Positions 44,331 to 55,468 of a stretch of DNA of 64,000 bases are shown in pieces. The stretch's first letter is position 1. Every line of letters begins with the position of its first letter. The translations under genes and the position numbers were made by a program. This stretch comes from Volutella citrinella (taxonomy: Eukaryota; Ascomycota; Sordariomycetes; Hypocreales; Nectriaceae), in the NCBI GenBank assembly GCA_034401135.1, contig JAWZSP010000006.1, positions 3,038,001 through 3,102,000 on the forward strand, given 5' to 3'. The notes beneath the pieces are model-generated. The model saw only the letters and a list, made by a program, of their open reading frames with translations. It ran no database searches and was not told the DNA's origin.

Positions 44331-46556
44331 ATGTCCAGTTCGGGGCTCATCACGCGAGCGAGCTCCGACTCGGGTGACGACGACTGGCTACCGGATGTAG
44401 AGGACGAGGATAGGTTCCTGGGCGTTTCCGGTGAGGCAGAAGCCAAGGGATGCCTTGAGGATGCCAATAGATCAACGCTGAATCTGGCTCCGGCTACGCT
44501 GCCCGTGTACATGACCATCCACAGGTAAAGGATCCCAACGCGCCAGCCGCTGCGCATGGCGTTTGCTGGGCTGCGCAATCGATATGATCGAGTCGAGACT
44601 ACGCGTGCTAACGTTCTCTGAGTGCAGAGTCCGCCGGCTAGTCCTTACAAGTATTGGTATGTGGATAGCCATGATGCCCTCTTCGAGTTCCAAGACGCTG
44701 ATGGCTGTCATTCACTGCAGATGATCATTATACCCTTGAGCACTTCCGTGATCCCAAAATGAATGCTCTGGTTGTTCGTCCACTGGTCGATCGTCTCTAC
44801 AACCCAGACGACATCTCCGTTGGTAAGTTTGATCAAAATTCACTTATTATACAGTCTAGAAGATGCAAGTTAACACCAGCTACGTCAAGTCTACTGCCTG
44901 TTGGCCAACCGTGTGTCATTTCTTCGTGACCAGACCAAGACGGTTCACCAGAGCATCAATGTCGCGCGTGCCACCCTATGCGAGTTGCTCGCCAGCCGTG
45001 TGCTCCGCCGCTTCCACGAGGACAACCCAGGGCCGAAAGGCCTCCTGCTACTTGCTCACATCTTGGTTGAAGGATTCGACCCCTTCCAGGGCGCCCCGGA
45101 CCACATGGACCGCAATGGCCGACAGGTTCACAGGTCAAGCCCGGAAAGGGACGGCCAGGAGTCGAAGGTGACCGCTCTCGAGCTTGCCATCCTGTCGGAG
45201 AGTAAAATCTTCATCAGCTCCCTGGCTTGCCAGCAGGCCGTTGATGCCGTGCACAAGGGGCAGATCGTTTACACGCCAACCACGCACATGGACATCCTTC
45301 CTGATCACTATAAGCGCCGTCCCATCTCCCTCTACGACCCTCGTAAGGCGCCCCTGCTGAACCACTTCCGCCTCATTGTGCCTCGCATCAGGAACCTCAT
45401 CGAGCTGCTCCACTTTGTGACCCTCCTGGTGCTCTACGTCATGACAATGATTAACCGCCACGCCAACCTGAATCTGTGGGAGCTGGCCTTTTGTGTGTAC
45501 ACTTCCGGCTGGGTTCTGGAGAAGATGGCCGCTATCGTCGAGCATGGCTGGGCGGTGCACGCCCAGAACCTCTGGGCATTCCTCGACATAACATTTGCAT
45601 CCATCTACGGCTGCTACTTTGCCGTGCGATGCTACGATATCTTGTCGGGCCAGCTACACACTGGCTACGGCCTGCCAATCCTTTGCTTCGCAGCCCCAGT
45701 CATGCTGACCAGAGTCGCCTTCAACCTCATGCCGAACAACATCGTCTTCATTGCTCTGCACGCCATGATGAAGGACTTTACCGTCTTGACATTCGTTGCC
45801 ACCTGGTGCTTTACGGGCTTCCTGCTCGCGCTGCAGTGGCTTGTGGGCGCGGGAAACGATAACCGCCAGGAGTTTAGCTGGGTCCTTGTCGGCAAGTGGA
45901 TGCTCTGGATCTGGTTTGGCCTCGATGGCGAGGGCATCGAGGAGTCGGTGCGCTTCCATCAATACTTTGGCCCGGCCCTTATGATCTCCTTCGCCTTCCT
46001 AGGCAACACGCTCTTCTTGACCATCCTGGTTGCCATGCTCACAAACACCTTCTCCAAGATCATTGCCGACGAGACTGCCGAGATCCAGTTCCGCCGCGCT
46101 GTGCTCACCTTCGAGGGTGTCAAGAGCGACTCCATCTTCGCATACCCGCCCCCCTTCAACATTGCGGCCCTCGCGTTGCTTCTGCCCCTCAAGCTTGTCG
46201 TCACTCCACGAATCTTCCACATCATCAACGTGGCGCTTATTCGCTTCCTCAACCTTCCTCACCTGCTGTTGATTGGTTTCCTCGAGCGGCGCCGAGCGAA
46301 TGCTCAGAGCAAGCCCGCAGCGGCAAGAAAAGCGTCCAAGTGGCAGTTCATCAGTCTCAACCCTCACGGTGACGTGCAGGCTGTGTTCAAGGCAGCGCCA
46401 CCGCCAGAGGTAGCAGACATGATCGACCAACTCGATCCATTGGACGACGTGCCGATCCTGGAGGACGAGTTGCTACCGTCCGCCTCGGGTGATGTGCCCA
46501 GGTCGCATCTACGCCGATGGAGGCTACAGCAGAGGGAATTGTCGGCGAAGCCATGA
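44331..46556 (+). CDS. YVC1: YVC1-like vacuolar TRP cation channel
   Basis: Four exons (44331-44524, 44628-44656, 44721-44822, 44890-46556) give 663 aa. Yvc1 releases Ca2+ from the vacuole in response to stretch and cytosolic Ca2+. The N-terminal cytosolic part has DPKMNALVVRPLVDRLYNPD and VYCLLANRVSFLRDQ, conserved in fungal homologues. About six to eight membrane segments follow (FVTLLVLYVMTMI, LWAFLDITFASIYGCYFAV, VLTFVATWCFTGFLLAL, YFGPALMISFAFLGNTLFLTIL), with WMLWIWFGLDG near the pore and a cytosolic tail. Exon 2 is a 29-nt microexon. The exon-4 acceptor is AAG rather than CAG/TAG; it was chosen because only this site keeps phase and restores ISVVYCLL. The stop is at 46554-46556. MED17 follows on the same strand. 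Confidence 0.9.
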
Positions 46557-47256
46557 CAAATCAATGTCAACGCTCTTTTTCATCTCCTCTTTGCCCTTTT
46601 GTGAAACTTTCTTGTACTTGGCATCATGGCCGGAGTTTAATTCGTTCTTCATGTTATTCTTTCGTGCATCTCTACAGCGTCAACAGGAGTCACGGGGTGG
46701 GGAGCAAGTATACAGGCATAGAAGCTCTCGCTTTATAGATCACTACAGCCATATCGTTAATGGAATAGGCATTTCCCTGTGTTTGAATTATACATGCATT
46801 TGTTTGATCCAGAATTTGCGAGCCGGGTCTGCGTCTGGCCACGACAATGGTACAGTTGGTTTGTTTGGAGGTTGAAGGCGGACTTGACAACAGTTGCCAA
46901 GACTCGCATGATGTGAATGCACGTCAGAATGAAGCATGCCAAAGAGGGAGGTGACTGGAGCGATTCTAGGGTCAACAAACGCCATCAAGTGTCCCAAGTT
47001 GTAGTTGACGGGCTTATACACGCCTCCAATTGTGGCCTTACCCTAAGGTGCTGCTGGTTGACTCCCAGAGCTCCGCTTAAGCTCTGCCCCTCCACCCTGC
47101 CGGCGACTACTACGCCCGTGCCCCGTCAACAACCTCAACTTTTAAACTTCCCTGCTCGACACACAACCACACAAGATCAACATACCCGAAATCTCAATTA
47201 CGCCAAGCCAATTCACACAGATACACCCTAGACTATCCTCCGAAAGACTGCCCGCC
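46557..47256. other. intergenic region, channel 3' end and MED17 promoter
   Basis: Non-coding 700 bp between two plus-strand genes. The last 150 bp before MED17 is CA/CT-rich, as expected for a fungal leader. A CTTAAGC/GCTTAAG palindrome-like string lies near 47074-47082. Confidence 0.55.
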
Positions 47257-49267
47257 ATGCCGCCTGGCGACGACGGCCCGCCGCTTTCTCTGCGGCCGTA
47301 CCCCGTCGCCGACCAGAAACCCAAGAATCTTGCCGAATTTATCGCCCGGGTGAATGCACAACCTGGTGGATTCCGCGCCGTATCCGAGATCAAGCTACGG
47401 GAGGAGATACTCGCAAACGCAGAAAGCAACGGCGACGGGCCTGACGTGGAAATGACGGGCACCGCGACACAGGACGAGGAGGGCGACGAGGAGGATGAAC
47501 CAGATGATGGTGGAATGAAGGACCTGAACGACGCGCGCCTAGAGGTCCTGAAGAACATAGAGTACTGCATTTCCAACAAGCGGTACAAGAGGATCATCGC
47601 TAACCTTTGCCGTCTGCAGCATCGCCGGAAACACAGCCAGCATGACGCTCGACTTCCTCTCCCTCCTCCTATCGAAGCATAATCCGACGCAAGCGGGCGT
47701 AACGCTCTCACAGGCTCTTCGCGAAATGGTTGGTATCGGCACCATGGGCGCTGACAAGCTGGACGATGCGAATCCAACGCCCGAAAAAGCCAAGGACCAG
47801 GAGGATGTGGCGGTAGGGTGGACTCTGATGGAGATCAACAAGACTCGAGATGCCGCTGAGGCGGCCAGCTCCTTTCTAAAGCGAGAGATGACAGCCGAAG
47901 GTCGCTACTGGGAAGAACTCATGGCCGTGCAGAAGAGCGGCTGGGCCATTTGCAAGATGCCCCAGGAACGTCATACCCTGGGCGTTCGCTTCGGCTTCTC
48001 GGAGGCGGCACCCGAGTTTCGGGGCAACGGCCTCGCCCCTATGCGGCGCGGCGAGGACGGCGCGGTCCAGCTCGACTGCGGCCGCCTGGGAGGCGTCTCG
48101 GAGCGCCTCGTCGTCACTTACGAGCGTGACGGCCAGGTCACGGGCTGCTCGGCGTTGCCCGAGTCCACGAGCGACGATGCGCCCCTCGAGGCCCGCGTTC
48201 TCGAGGCTCGCAACACCATCTTCTCCCAGGAACTGTGGCATGAGCTGACCCGCGAGGCGCGCACGCTTGCCGCATATGATGCGAAGCCTGACGGCGACCG
48301 CCTCTCGTACGCCATTGACGAGACGTCCAAAGTCACGGTGCAGCTGGTGCCGTTGGGCTCTAACCCGGCCCCGTCCATGGTTGGTACCGACAATAACATG
48401 GCCGAGACCATCTCCCTGGCGCTGCACACCCTCCTCAGCTATGCGCATCGTTACAACGAGCGATTGCGGACGCAGCCCATGCCGCCGCACATCCCGCGCA
48501 GCCGTGGACAGCAAACATATGCTCTCTTCCGGCCCATTATTGCGCGTCTGACCTCCCTCCGAAACCTGCGCGCCTGCACGCAGTATGTCGGCGGCCTCGT
48601 CCGCTCCTTGAGGAACGCCGGTCTCCCTTCTCGCTTCGTCGTGCGAACGCCGCAGGTCTCGCTCGCCGATGCCGACCCGGCCGCTGCCCGGAGCGCCAAC
48701 AAGTCGTCGGCCTCTCAGACGCTGGTCCGCAATGTCTTCATACAGCCATCGGATTTCACTATTGCCGTCACCCTCCTCCCTGGCATGTCTCTGACTGTTC
48801 GGGGCCGTACGTTCCTCTTGCCCGTCACTACCACCCTGTACACTGTGATCCTCCCCCCTGACTCGCCTCTCGCGTCCATCTGCGCGCCCTACCGCGATGG
48901 GTATCCTGATCTCAGAGCTCTGGCCGACTATCTCCGCACTGCCACCGCTCGTGTTCTTACCGAGCATTTCCTCGCGAGGCTCAGTGCCAACCCCGCCGAG
49001 CCGTCGACACCTGATTGGGTCAAGAGCGTGGGCGGCACGTCAATTCGGGACCTCAACCGCGTGGATTTTGAGGTCAGTTTCACCGTCTCCGACGTTGAAG
49101 ACGTCCCCGCTCTGGTGGTTTGGAGCACATCGTCGACGGACGGCCAGCCCGTGAGAAACAAGTGGACGTGGACGCCAAACTCGGACGAGCCGGGTGCTGC
49201 TGGCACGGGAGACAAGGTCCTGCTCCAGGATGCCGTTGGCCGCCTGTTCGATCAGGCGCTCTCTTAG
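47257..49267 (+). CDS. MED17: Mediator complex subunit 17 (Srb4)
   Basis: Exons 47257-47561 and 47620-49267 with a 58-bp intron (GTACTG...GCTAAC...CTGCAG) give 650 aa. MED17 is the essential scaffold of the Mediator head module that contacts Pol II and TFIIH. Features seen: SLRPYPVADQKPKNLAEFI near the start, an acidic stretch at residues about 70-90, and the conserved block AGNTASMTLDFLSLLLSKHN after the splice. GVRFGFSEAAPEFRG and ISLALHTLLSYAHRYNERL match the fungal Srb4 layout. The intron is required because the unspliced frame ends soon after HRRKHSQ. Its 3' end faces the SNF2-RING gene. It is the second Mediator gene here, about 39 kb from MED31. Confidence 0.92.
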
Positions 49268-49945
49268 GAAAGGGAAAGGACCGATATGGCCGCCATACAA
49301 TCCTTGTCCTCCGGGACGCCAGGTCCACGCATCGGGGATTGGCTTGGGCGGATAGAGAGCAGCACGCCGGACATAGCACCCGTCGAGAGGTGAATAAAAT
49401 GGCAAGCAATATTTCTTCCAGAGGCATTTGCCTCTGCTGGCGTTGAGTATGACGGTAGACAGAACAGCGATTGCATCATATTATATATACCCGAGCGATT
49501 CGTTAAACGAGCACTCACATAGAAACCAGGCAAATTGACCTCATCTGTCACCCGTCTCGCTGTTGTCTCGAAGCATTTCACGAAAGAGGATACTAGCTGT
49601 AAAGCCGAAGATTTGAAGATATATTCCCTCTTGATAGTCTAATATTATCATGGCTTTGAGGATGTCGTAAGGCAAAGAAAGTCATTCTCATCACTCGTCA
49701 CAACCCTCTGATGCCCCTGAATCCGTTCCGTGTCCGCAAGACCTGATAGTATGATTTGTGCTCCCAAGGAAACCAAGTAAAACAAAAAAACTCCCATTAT
49801 CCCAGCCCCATCCTTTGTGAACTGACCGACCACCAGCCCTGAAGTGAAGATAGGAAGGAAATACCAAGCCATAGGCATAAACTCCAAAAAAACATACCCA
49901 CGGGGACCTATCTCAGTAGACCATCTAAGCGCGTCAATTACGCGT
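49268..49945. other. convergent intergenic region
   Basis: About 680 bp between the MED17 and SNF2-gene stop codons. A TATATATAC run occurs at about 49484-49491. It is likely 3' UTR; nothing else was recognised. Confidence 0.55.
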
Positions 49946-52900
49946 CTAATCACGCGCGTTGAAAAGGAATTTGAGTTCGTTGACGCTGAGGCGTCCAATC
50001 TTGCCGCTCTCCTTCTCATCAAGGGCAGCCTCCACCATCTCCTTCTTGCGGTTCTGCAGCTCAACGATTCGGTCCTCGACTGTGCCCTTGGTTAGAATGC
50101 GATACACCTTGACCTCTTTCTGTTGACCAATGCGATAGGCGCGATCGACGGCCTGCATCTCAATGTACGGATTCCAGAAGGGATCCATGATGATGACACG
50201 GGATGCCGCCGTCAAGTTCAGCCCCGCATTGCCGGCTCGCAGAGAAACAAGCATAACGTTCGTGTCCTTTCGGTCCCGGAATTTGTGGGCAGCCGCGTTT
50301 CGTTGATCTGCAGTCAAGCTTCCGTCGTACCTCTCAGGCTTTGGCATTGCCTCGTGGTGCATTGCTACCTCCAGCAGATCGAGCAGCAGAGTCCACTGTG
50401 AGAAGATGATAGTCTTTTCGCCCGACCCTTGGATACCTTTCAGCAGCTTTAGGCATTCGGTAACCTTGGCAGCCGGCAGCCATGTTCTACGCAGATACCG
50501 CATGTACCTCCTGAAAGCGTCCCGGTTCTTGTAGGCCTCCTTGCGAAGTGTTTTCAGCATAGAAGGCTTGATATCGGAGGCCTTCTTCTTGCCCTTGCCC
50601 TTGCCCTTGCCCTTTTTCTTGGGTCTGTCGGTTGACGGACCACTTGACTCTTCAAGCTTCGCCTTGGATGCTTTCCCACGCTTCTTCTTGTGAGAAATTT
50701 CGTCGTCGACGATGAAACCTCGTAGATTTCCCTTGCTGTCAACTTCATCATCTGACTCATACTCCGAGTCAGAAGATTCGTCGTCGTCGTCGCCGTCGTC
50801 CTCCTCCTCCTCCTCGATCTCAGCTTCATCTTTGACGACTGCGAGTCGTTCCGGCATGTAGACCTTTTGGAAAAGTTCGTACGAAAAGCTCTTTGCAGGT
50901 TCGAAATGACCTCGGCAAACAGGGCACTTAGCCCTGCTGCTTTCGTTTCCTTCCTGCAGATTCTGCTGTGCCGCGTTCTCTGTCAAGCGAACGAGGCACT
51001 CAGTACAGCTGTCGTGACCGCACGGGACGAAGAACATTGGGCTTTGGACCGCATCGTAGCAGATGGGACATTCAAAAGCAGAGTTTCCTTTGATCCTTTC
51101 GACTATTGCTTTGTCCAGTTCTTTGACCAGGCTTTCCTTCTCGTCGTCAGAAACTGTGGTCGCTACCGCGTCGTCCACATCAAGGTTCAAATGGGGATGG
51201 CAGCAGGCCTGGCGCAGTCGCAGTAGAAGAACAAGAATGTTGGAGTAATTCTTGCCCACACTCCCGGCACGAAGGTACTTGTTGAAAAGAACTTGCGACT
51301 TCTTTTCAAGCTGTGCGTAAAAGTCTTGTTCGTCTGGTGAGAACTCGGCGTAAACCACTTCTTCCGTCTTGTCGGGTAGCTTCAGAATAGGCTTCCCGTC
51401 GAGCTCCGAATTCTTCTTTCGTCGGAGCATGATTGCCTTGAGAAGTGCGCGGAGTCTGTTCATGGCTACACTTTTGGGGTCCCCATTTCGGCCGAAGAGA
51501 ACGCCAAATTTCTGCAACAGGGGGATGTGATTAGCTCTGGTACTCGGTGGTGGACGGTACGATGAACAAACCTGTCTGAACTCCTCCCAAACGTTGTACG
51601 GCTTGATCTGGAGAAACTTGAGCAGTGAATAAAGCTCAAGCACCCCATTCATCATTGGGGTTCCTGTTAGACACCATCTATACGTTGCCTTGAGTTGGCT
51701 ACAGGCTTTGGCGGTTTGTGTATTCTTATTCTTGATGCACTGTGCCTCGTCAAGAATCACGCGGTAAAATTTGGCCTTGCGGGGATGTAGAAGTGGACAC
51801 TTGAGTGCGAGGGCTCTGTCATTGTAGTCGATGTTGCGACCTTGGTTATCCTCCATATATTTCTCAAGTCGCTTGAGTTCTGATGCGACGGTTCCGTAGG
51901 TCGTGAGTACAACATCGTATTTCAGAAGATCGTCCGTGGATGCCTTTCTGTTGTGATAAACAAACACCGATAGTCTGTGTGTTAGTTTCGTCTTCGTCTG
52001 AATCTCCTCCTCCCACTGTCTCATCAAAGACACTGGCCCAACGATCAAGTTGGTCTACTGAGGTTAGCACTTGGAGGGATCTTGCTGTAGGTTGACGGCT
52101 TACCTTCGGACGAGACCTTGCGGGACGAGAGACGAGTAGAGCCAAAGTAGAAATCGTCTTCCCCAAACCCATGTCATCTGCCAAGATGCCGCCTTTATTG
52201 GTACCCTCCTCCATTTTCTTCATCCAAGTCAAGGCAAGCTCTTGATGTGGATACAGCGGCCGCTTCAAGCCGGCCGGCGTTCCGTCCCTGTTTCTCTCAG
52301 GTATGTCCATATCGGGACGGATATTCTTCAACAGATTGTCCAAGTCCTTCTCGGTCAATCTAGGATCATGGAAGGCATCTTGGATAAAATTTGTGACCCG
52401 CTCGGGCAATGGATTGCCAAATGCATCTAGGCCACCCGAATAGTCAAATGCGCTTGTTCGGTTGATGATGTTGGACAGAGAGTTGTCTTGAGGCAGCACA
52501 CCCCAAGGCCCAAACGAGTCAGCTGGGTAAGCGGACGAACCTGCCTGGACCGGGTGGCCATGGACAGGTGTTTGGGGGTGAGAGAAGGATAGACGGCTGG
52601 GTAGTGCTTGCGGTGGAAGCATCGGGGTCTGTGGAGTGGACTGAGGAGCAAAAAGCCCTGGAACAACAGGTATCGGAGCTGCTGGTGTGCCAGGCATTGA
52701 ACCAGCGGAATTGTACCCCATAGGCGTTGATCCCCCGACGGGTGTGCGAAAGGGCGGGTTGGGGATTTGGGTATTGGGAGCATCCCAGCTGGAGTCCCAA
52801 GACCCGGGTGTCTGCATAGACGGGGTTCCGTTGAGGTTGGCGGCTGGAATCTCATAAGACTCAGGCCAGTCATCATCAACGGCGAAAGGTTCGTTGCCCA

Positions 52901-53427
52901 TCGGAAGCTGAGTGTTCATCAAGCGTGTAAATGCGTTGGGCTCGGAATGGGAGGAGAAGGCAGTGGGGGACGGCGAGCCTTGGCTTGATATCAGTTTCGC
53001 CAATTCATGATCAGCCCGCTCTTGTCTCTGGGCGGCTTCTGCTTCTCGCTGCCGAGAGATGAAATGGGTGTCGAAATCGTCATCGTCCCTGGTTAGCCGT
53101 GTTAGCAGACAAGAGAACTATTGGCACAGGCGTTGGAATATTGCAAAAGTGTGGGGCGTACCCAGTAAGATCGATGACATCAACGACACTATTGCCTAAG
53201 GGTGAGCTGGCAAAAGGATCATTTGCAACGCTGGGCGTAGTTCGCCGTGACTTGCTTCGTGCAGTGGGCGGGGAGAGATAGCTGGAATCGGCATTGCGTT
53301 TACGGCGATTTGGCAACGACTGAGACCCAGGGTCCCCCCATATATCGGTCTCGTATGTTCGAGGGGGTGTATGTCCTGTCGGCAACTGACTCCCTTGTGG
53401 GAGTGTTAGCCAAAACTGGTGATCCAT
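49946..53427 (-). CDS. SNF2-family ATPase with RING finger, Uls1/Rad5-like
   Basis: Exons 53162-53427, 52104-53088, 51572-52054 and 49946-51511 give 1,099 aa from the ATG at 53427, though the true start may lie further upstream. Helicase motifs are complete: GGILADDMGLGKT (I), ILDEAQCIKN (II), CLTGTPMMNG (III), SLRAGNAGLNLTAASR (V) and QAVDRAYRIGQ (VI). Between the lobes sits a C3HC4 RING (ECPICYDAVQSPMFFVPCGH, TECLVRL, CPVCRGHF), marking the Rad5/Rad16/Uls1 subfamily of nuclear ATPase-ubiquitin ligases. An IDLTGDDDDF segment with a preceding Ser/Lys/Arg patch resembles Uls1-type N-termini that bind SUMO. An acidic and Lys-rich linker (GKGKGKGKKK) follows the RING. Intron 3 is 60 nt, in frame and stop-free. 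Confidence 0.93.
51512..51571 (-). other. 60-nt stop-free intron in the SNF2 gene
   Basis: The segment has GTTTGT...CTAATC...TTGCAG signals and lies between FRQ and KFGVLF in the helicase core. It is a multiple of three without a stop, so retention would add 20 residues (VCSSYRPPPSTRANHIPLLQ) rather than truncate. Treated as an intron because the joined sequence fits the family. Confidence 0.7.
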
Positions 53428-53719
53428 GGCTTGGAAGAGGGAGCAAAGGATCCTGGGCTGCTCCTGCGCACAGAAATCTCCAACTCGAGAGATATCGAGT
53501 AAGGGGGATGCGAGGCCAAAGGAGTATCTTCTTATTCAACAGTGAAATGAGATAAATCAGAGAGGTCAACGGGAGGGAACAGGTAAAGTCTGACGTGGCA
53601 GTATTCAAATTTCCTGACGGCACGTAGAGGACTTATATTCGAGCAGAAAAGGCAGAAGAGAAGGCAGAAGGGCGGCGGGGAGCGAAATCGGTGGGTTACA
53701 CAAGAAACACACAAGACAT

Positions 53720-53760
53720 GCAGGCGGGCGGACAGGCGGACAGGCAGGCAGGCAGGCAGA
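53720..53760. repeat. degenerate (CAGG)n tetranucleotide repeat
   Basis: Imperfect CAGG/CGGA units end in four clean CAGG copies. It lies in the region interpreted as intron or leader of the SNF2-RING gene, which supports that part being non-coding. Confidence 0.7.
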
Positions 53761-53901
53761 ACAAGGAGGAGATGCGAACAAGAGTGCCGTGTGCTGAACA
53801 GGGCGAACGAACTCTGCGAGCTGGGACGAACAGAGAAGAAACATGCAGGATCAAAAGGCAAGGGAGAAGACAAAGAGCGGACGAAGAGGGTTTTCGCTTA
53901 C

Positions 53902-54258
53902 TGGACGTTGACCCTTCAATGGGCTGGTCTGACTGCGGCTCTGCGATACACCTATTAGTACCAGTGGCCAGAATCCCGGATCGCCACGGTGGTGGTAGTG
54001 GTGGTGGGTTGCGTCGTGACGAGGCAACAGGAAGCCTCACTTACCATCGGCGGTGGCAGCAATGACGGCTGTCTGCATCTCTCGCTGTTTGGCGGCACGC
54101 AGCAGCTTCTTGAGGCGGTCGACCCCGGCCTGGGCATCCTCGCGCTCCCCTTCGGCTCCCTCAAACGTTTCCAGCTGCAGGGAGTCGAGGATGACCTGCT
54201 GCACGGTCAACTCCTCCGTCAACGCCTCCACATCCATCTCCATCTCCGTCTGCGCCAT
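53902..54258 (-). CDS. probable 5' exons of the SNF2-RING gene
   Basis: Starting at ATG 54258, exon 54045-54258 encodes 71 residues predicted as a coiled coil (MDVEALTEELTVQQVILDSL... to AATAD) and ends in a strong GTAAGT donor. A second short exon, 53902-53940 (acceptor ATCGCAG, donor GTAAGC), would continue it with EPQSDQPIEGSTS. N-terminal helices of this type precede the IDLTG segment in related fungal SNF2-RING proteins, and no other minus-strand gene is available to receive them. The join to the exon containing 53427 was not settled: the best acceptor by sequence (TGCGCAG at about 53464) is out of phase, and in-phase ones are weak. An alternative is a separate short transcript. Confidence 0.5.
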
Positions 54259-55468
54259 TGGTGGTTTTTCGCCCACCAGGCGACGGGCGCGGGCGACAAT
54301 ACGAGGCGCAGGGAGCCGTCGGCCAGGCGCTAGGTGTGGATGTGAATCTCGTTTGGTGATACAATCCAAGGTTGAGAGGGAGGGGGACCGTGCCTGCGGG
54401 TTGCGGCCTTGATACGATACAGTGAGGCAGAGTCTCGGCTGTGGCTCAAAATTCCCATGTAGGTCGAATCATTCCTCCAGCACGTCCTGGGCAGCCGGGG
54501 AGTGGGCAAGTAGCTACGGGAGCAGGAGCTCCAGGTCGCGTCACGCGTCGTGTAGAGTGGCCGTAAAGTGACTAATGAGGCGCTGTGGGGGCTGCTCAGC
54601 GGCTGTTTCAGTGGCTTGCTGGGGTGGGATGTGCTGAAAGTTGCTGCCGCATTAGCGGGTCTGAGCAGAGCTGAATGGTGACCTGGATCAGGTCGGATCG
54701 GGTAGTTGCCTTTTAATATTGCCTCGGGTTGCCTTGTTGTATGCCTCACCGAGCACACACGGCGATGATGTACGATGGTGGGCCTGCTTCACTGGCGGCG
54801 CTCAATAAATAACGCTCGCCTTCTCCTGTGGTGCAGTGCACAGCTTGATGATTCACGGCCGCTCAGAGTTGATCGCAACAGAACTTGGTTGATCGATGCC
54901 TTGCAAGAATTTATTCCCCCTCGCACCACTTGAATGATAAAAAACCTTGAGCATTCATGGTTGGATCCCTTCCGCCTCGTTTTGAGCCCGAGTCCAACAC
55001 TCCTACACGAGGCAGATCCTGGTGGTGCTTTGGCGCCACGCAGGCTGCCGGCTGCGCTCGCCATCATCGCCGCCGAGGGGGGGAATCAGGCTGGCAAATC
55101 ACATCAAGGGATTCATGCACTCATCCGTCGCCAAGATGCGCTGTCAGTTTTGCACAAACGGTGATCTCGGATGAGTGGCTGGGCTCAGCTGGGCTGAGCT
55201 GGGCTGCCCGCGGCAAGTTCGGCTGGATAAGTCGCAACCAGCAGGGACGGCAGCCTGTTCCGCCAGGTCTGCGAAAAGCCAGCCATGGTGTCTACCCAAC
55301 AATGATGGTGACCGCTGAATTAGTCTTGAGCGCAGTAGAGTCTGTTCTGATATACAAGAAACAGGACCAGGCAAGGTATCGTAAGAAAAACAAAACCAAC
55401 CAGAAACGCCGAGCAAAACACCCTAAATGAAGATCGCAAGGGACAAAATCTCCTTCTAACGGCGCTCT
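54259..55468. other. intergenic region right of the SNF2 leader exons
   Basis: About 1.2 kb with no domain-bearing frame. The left part is the presumed promoter of the SNF2-RING gene. The right part is 3' flank of the phosphodiesterase and contains a tandem GGGCTGAGCT-like direct repeat at about 55180-55206. Confidence 0.55.

Noticed and set aside
47876..48967. 363-codon antisense frame over MED17
   Set aside because: Same codon-bias effect as above; the sense gene is clear and spliced.
51512..51571. reading the 60-nt segment as coding
   Set aside because: It has donor, branch-like and acceptor signals, and removing it restores a continuous helicase core. Retention remains possible and is listed as a finding.
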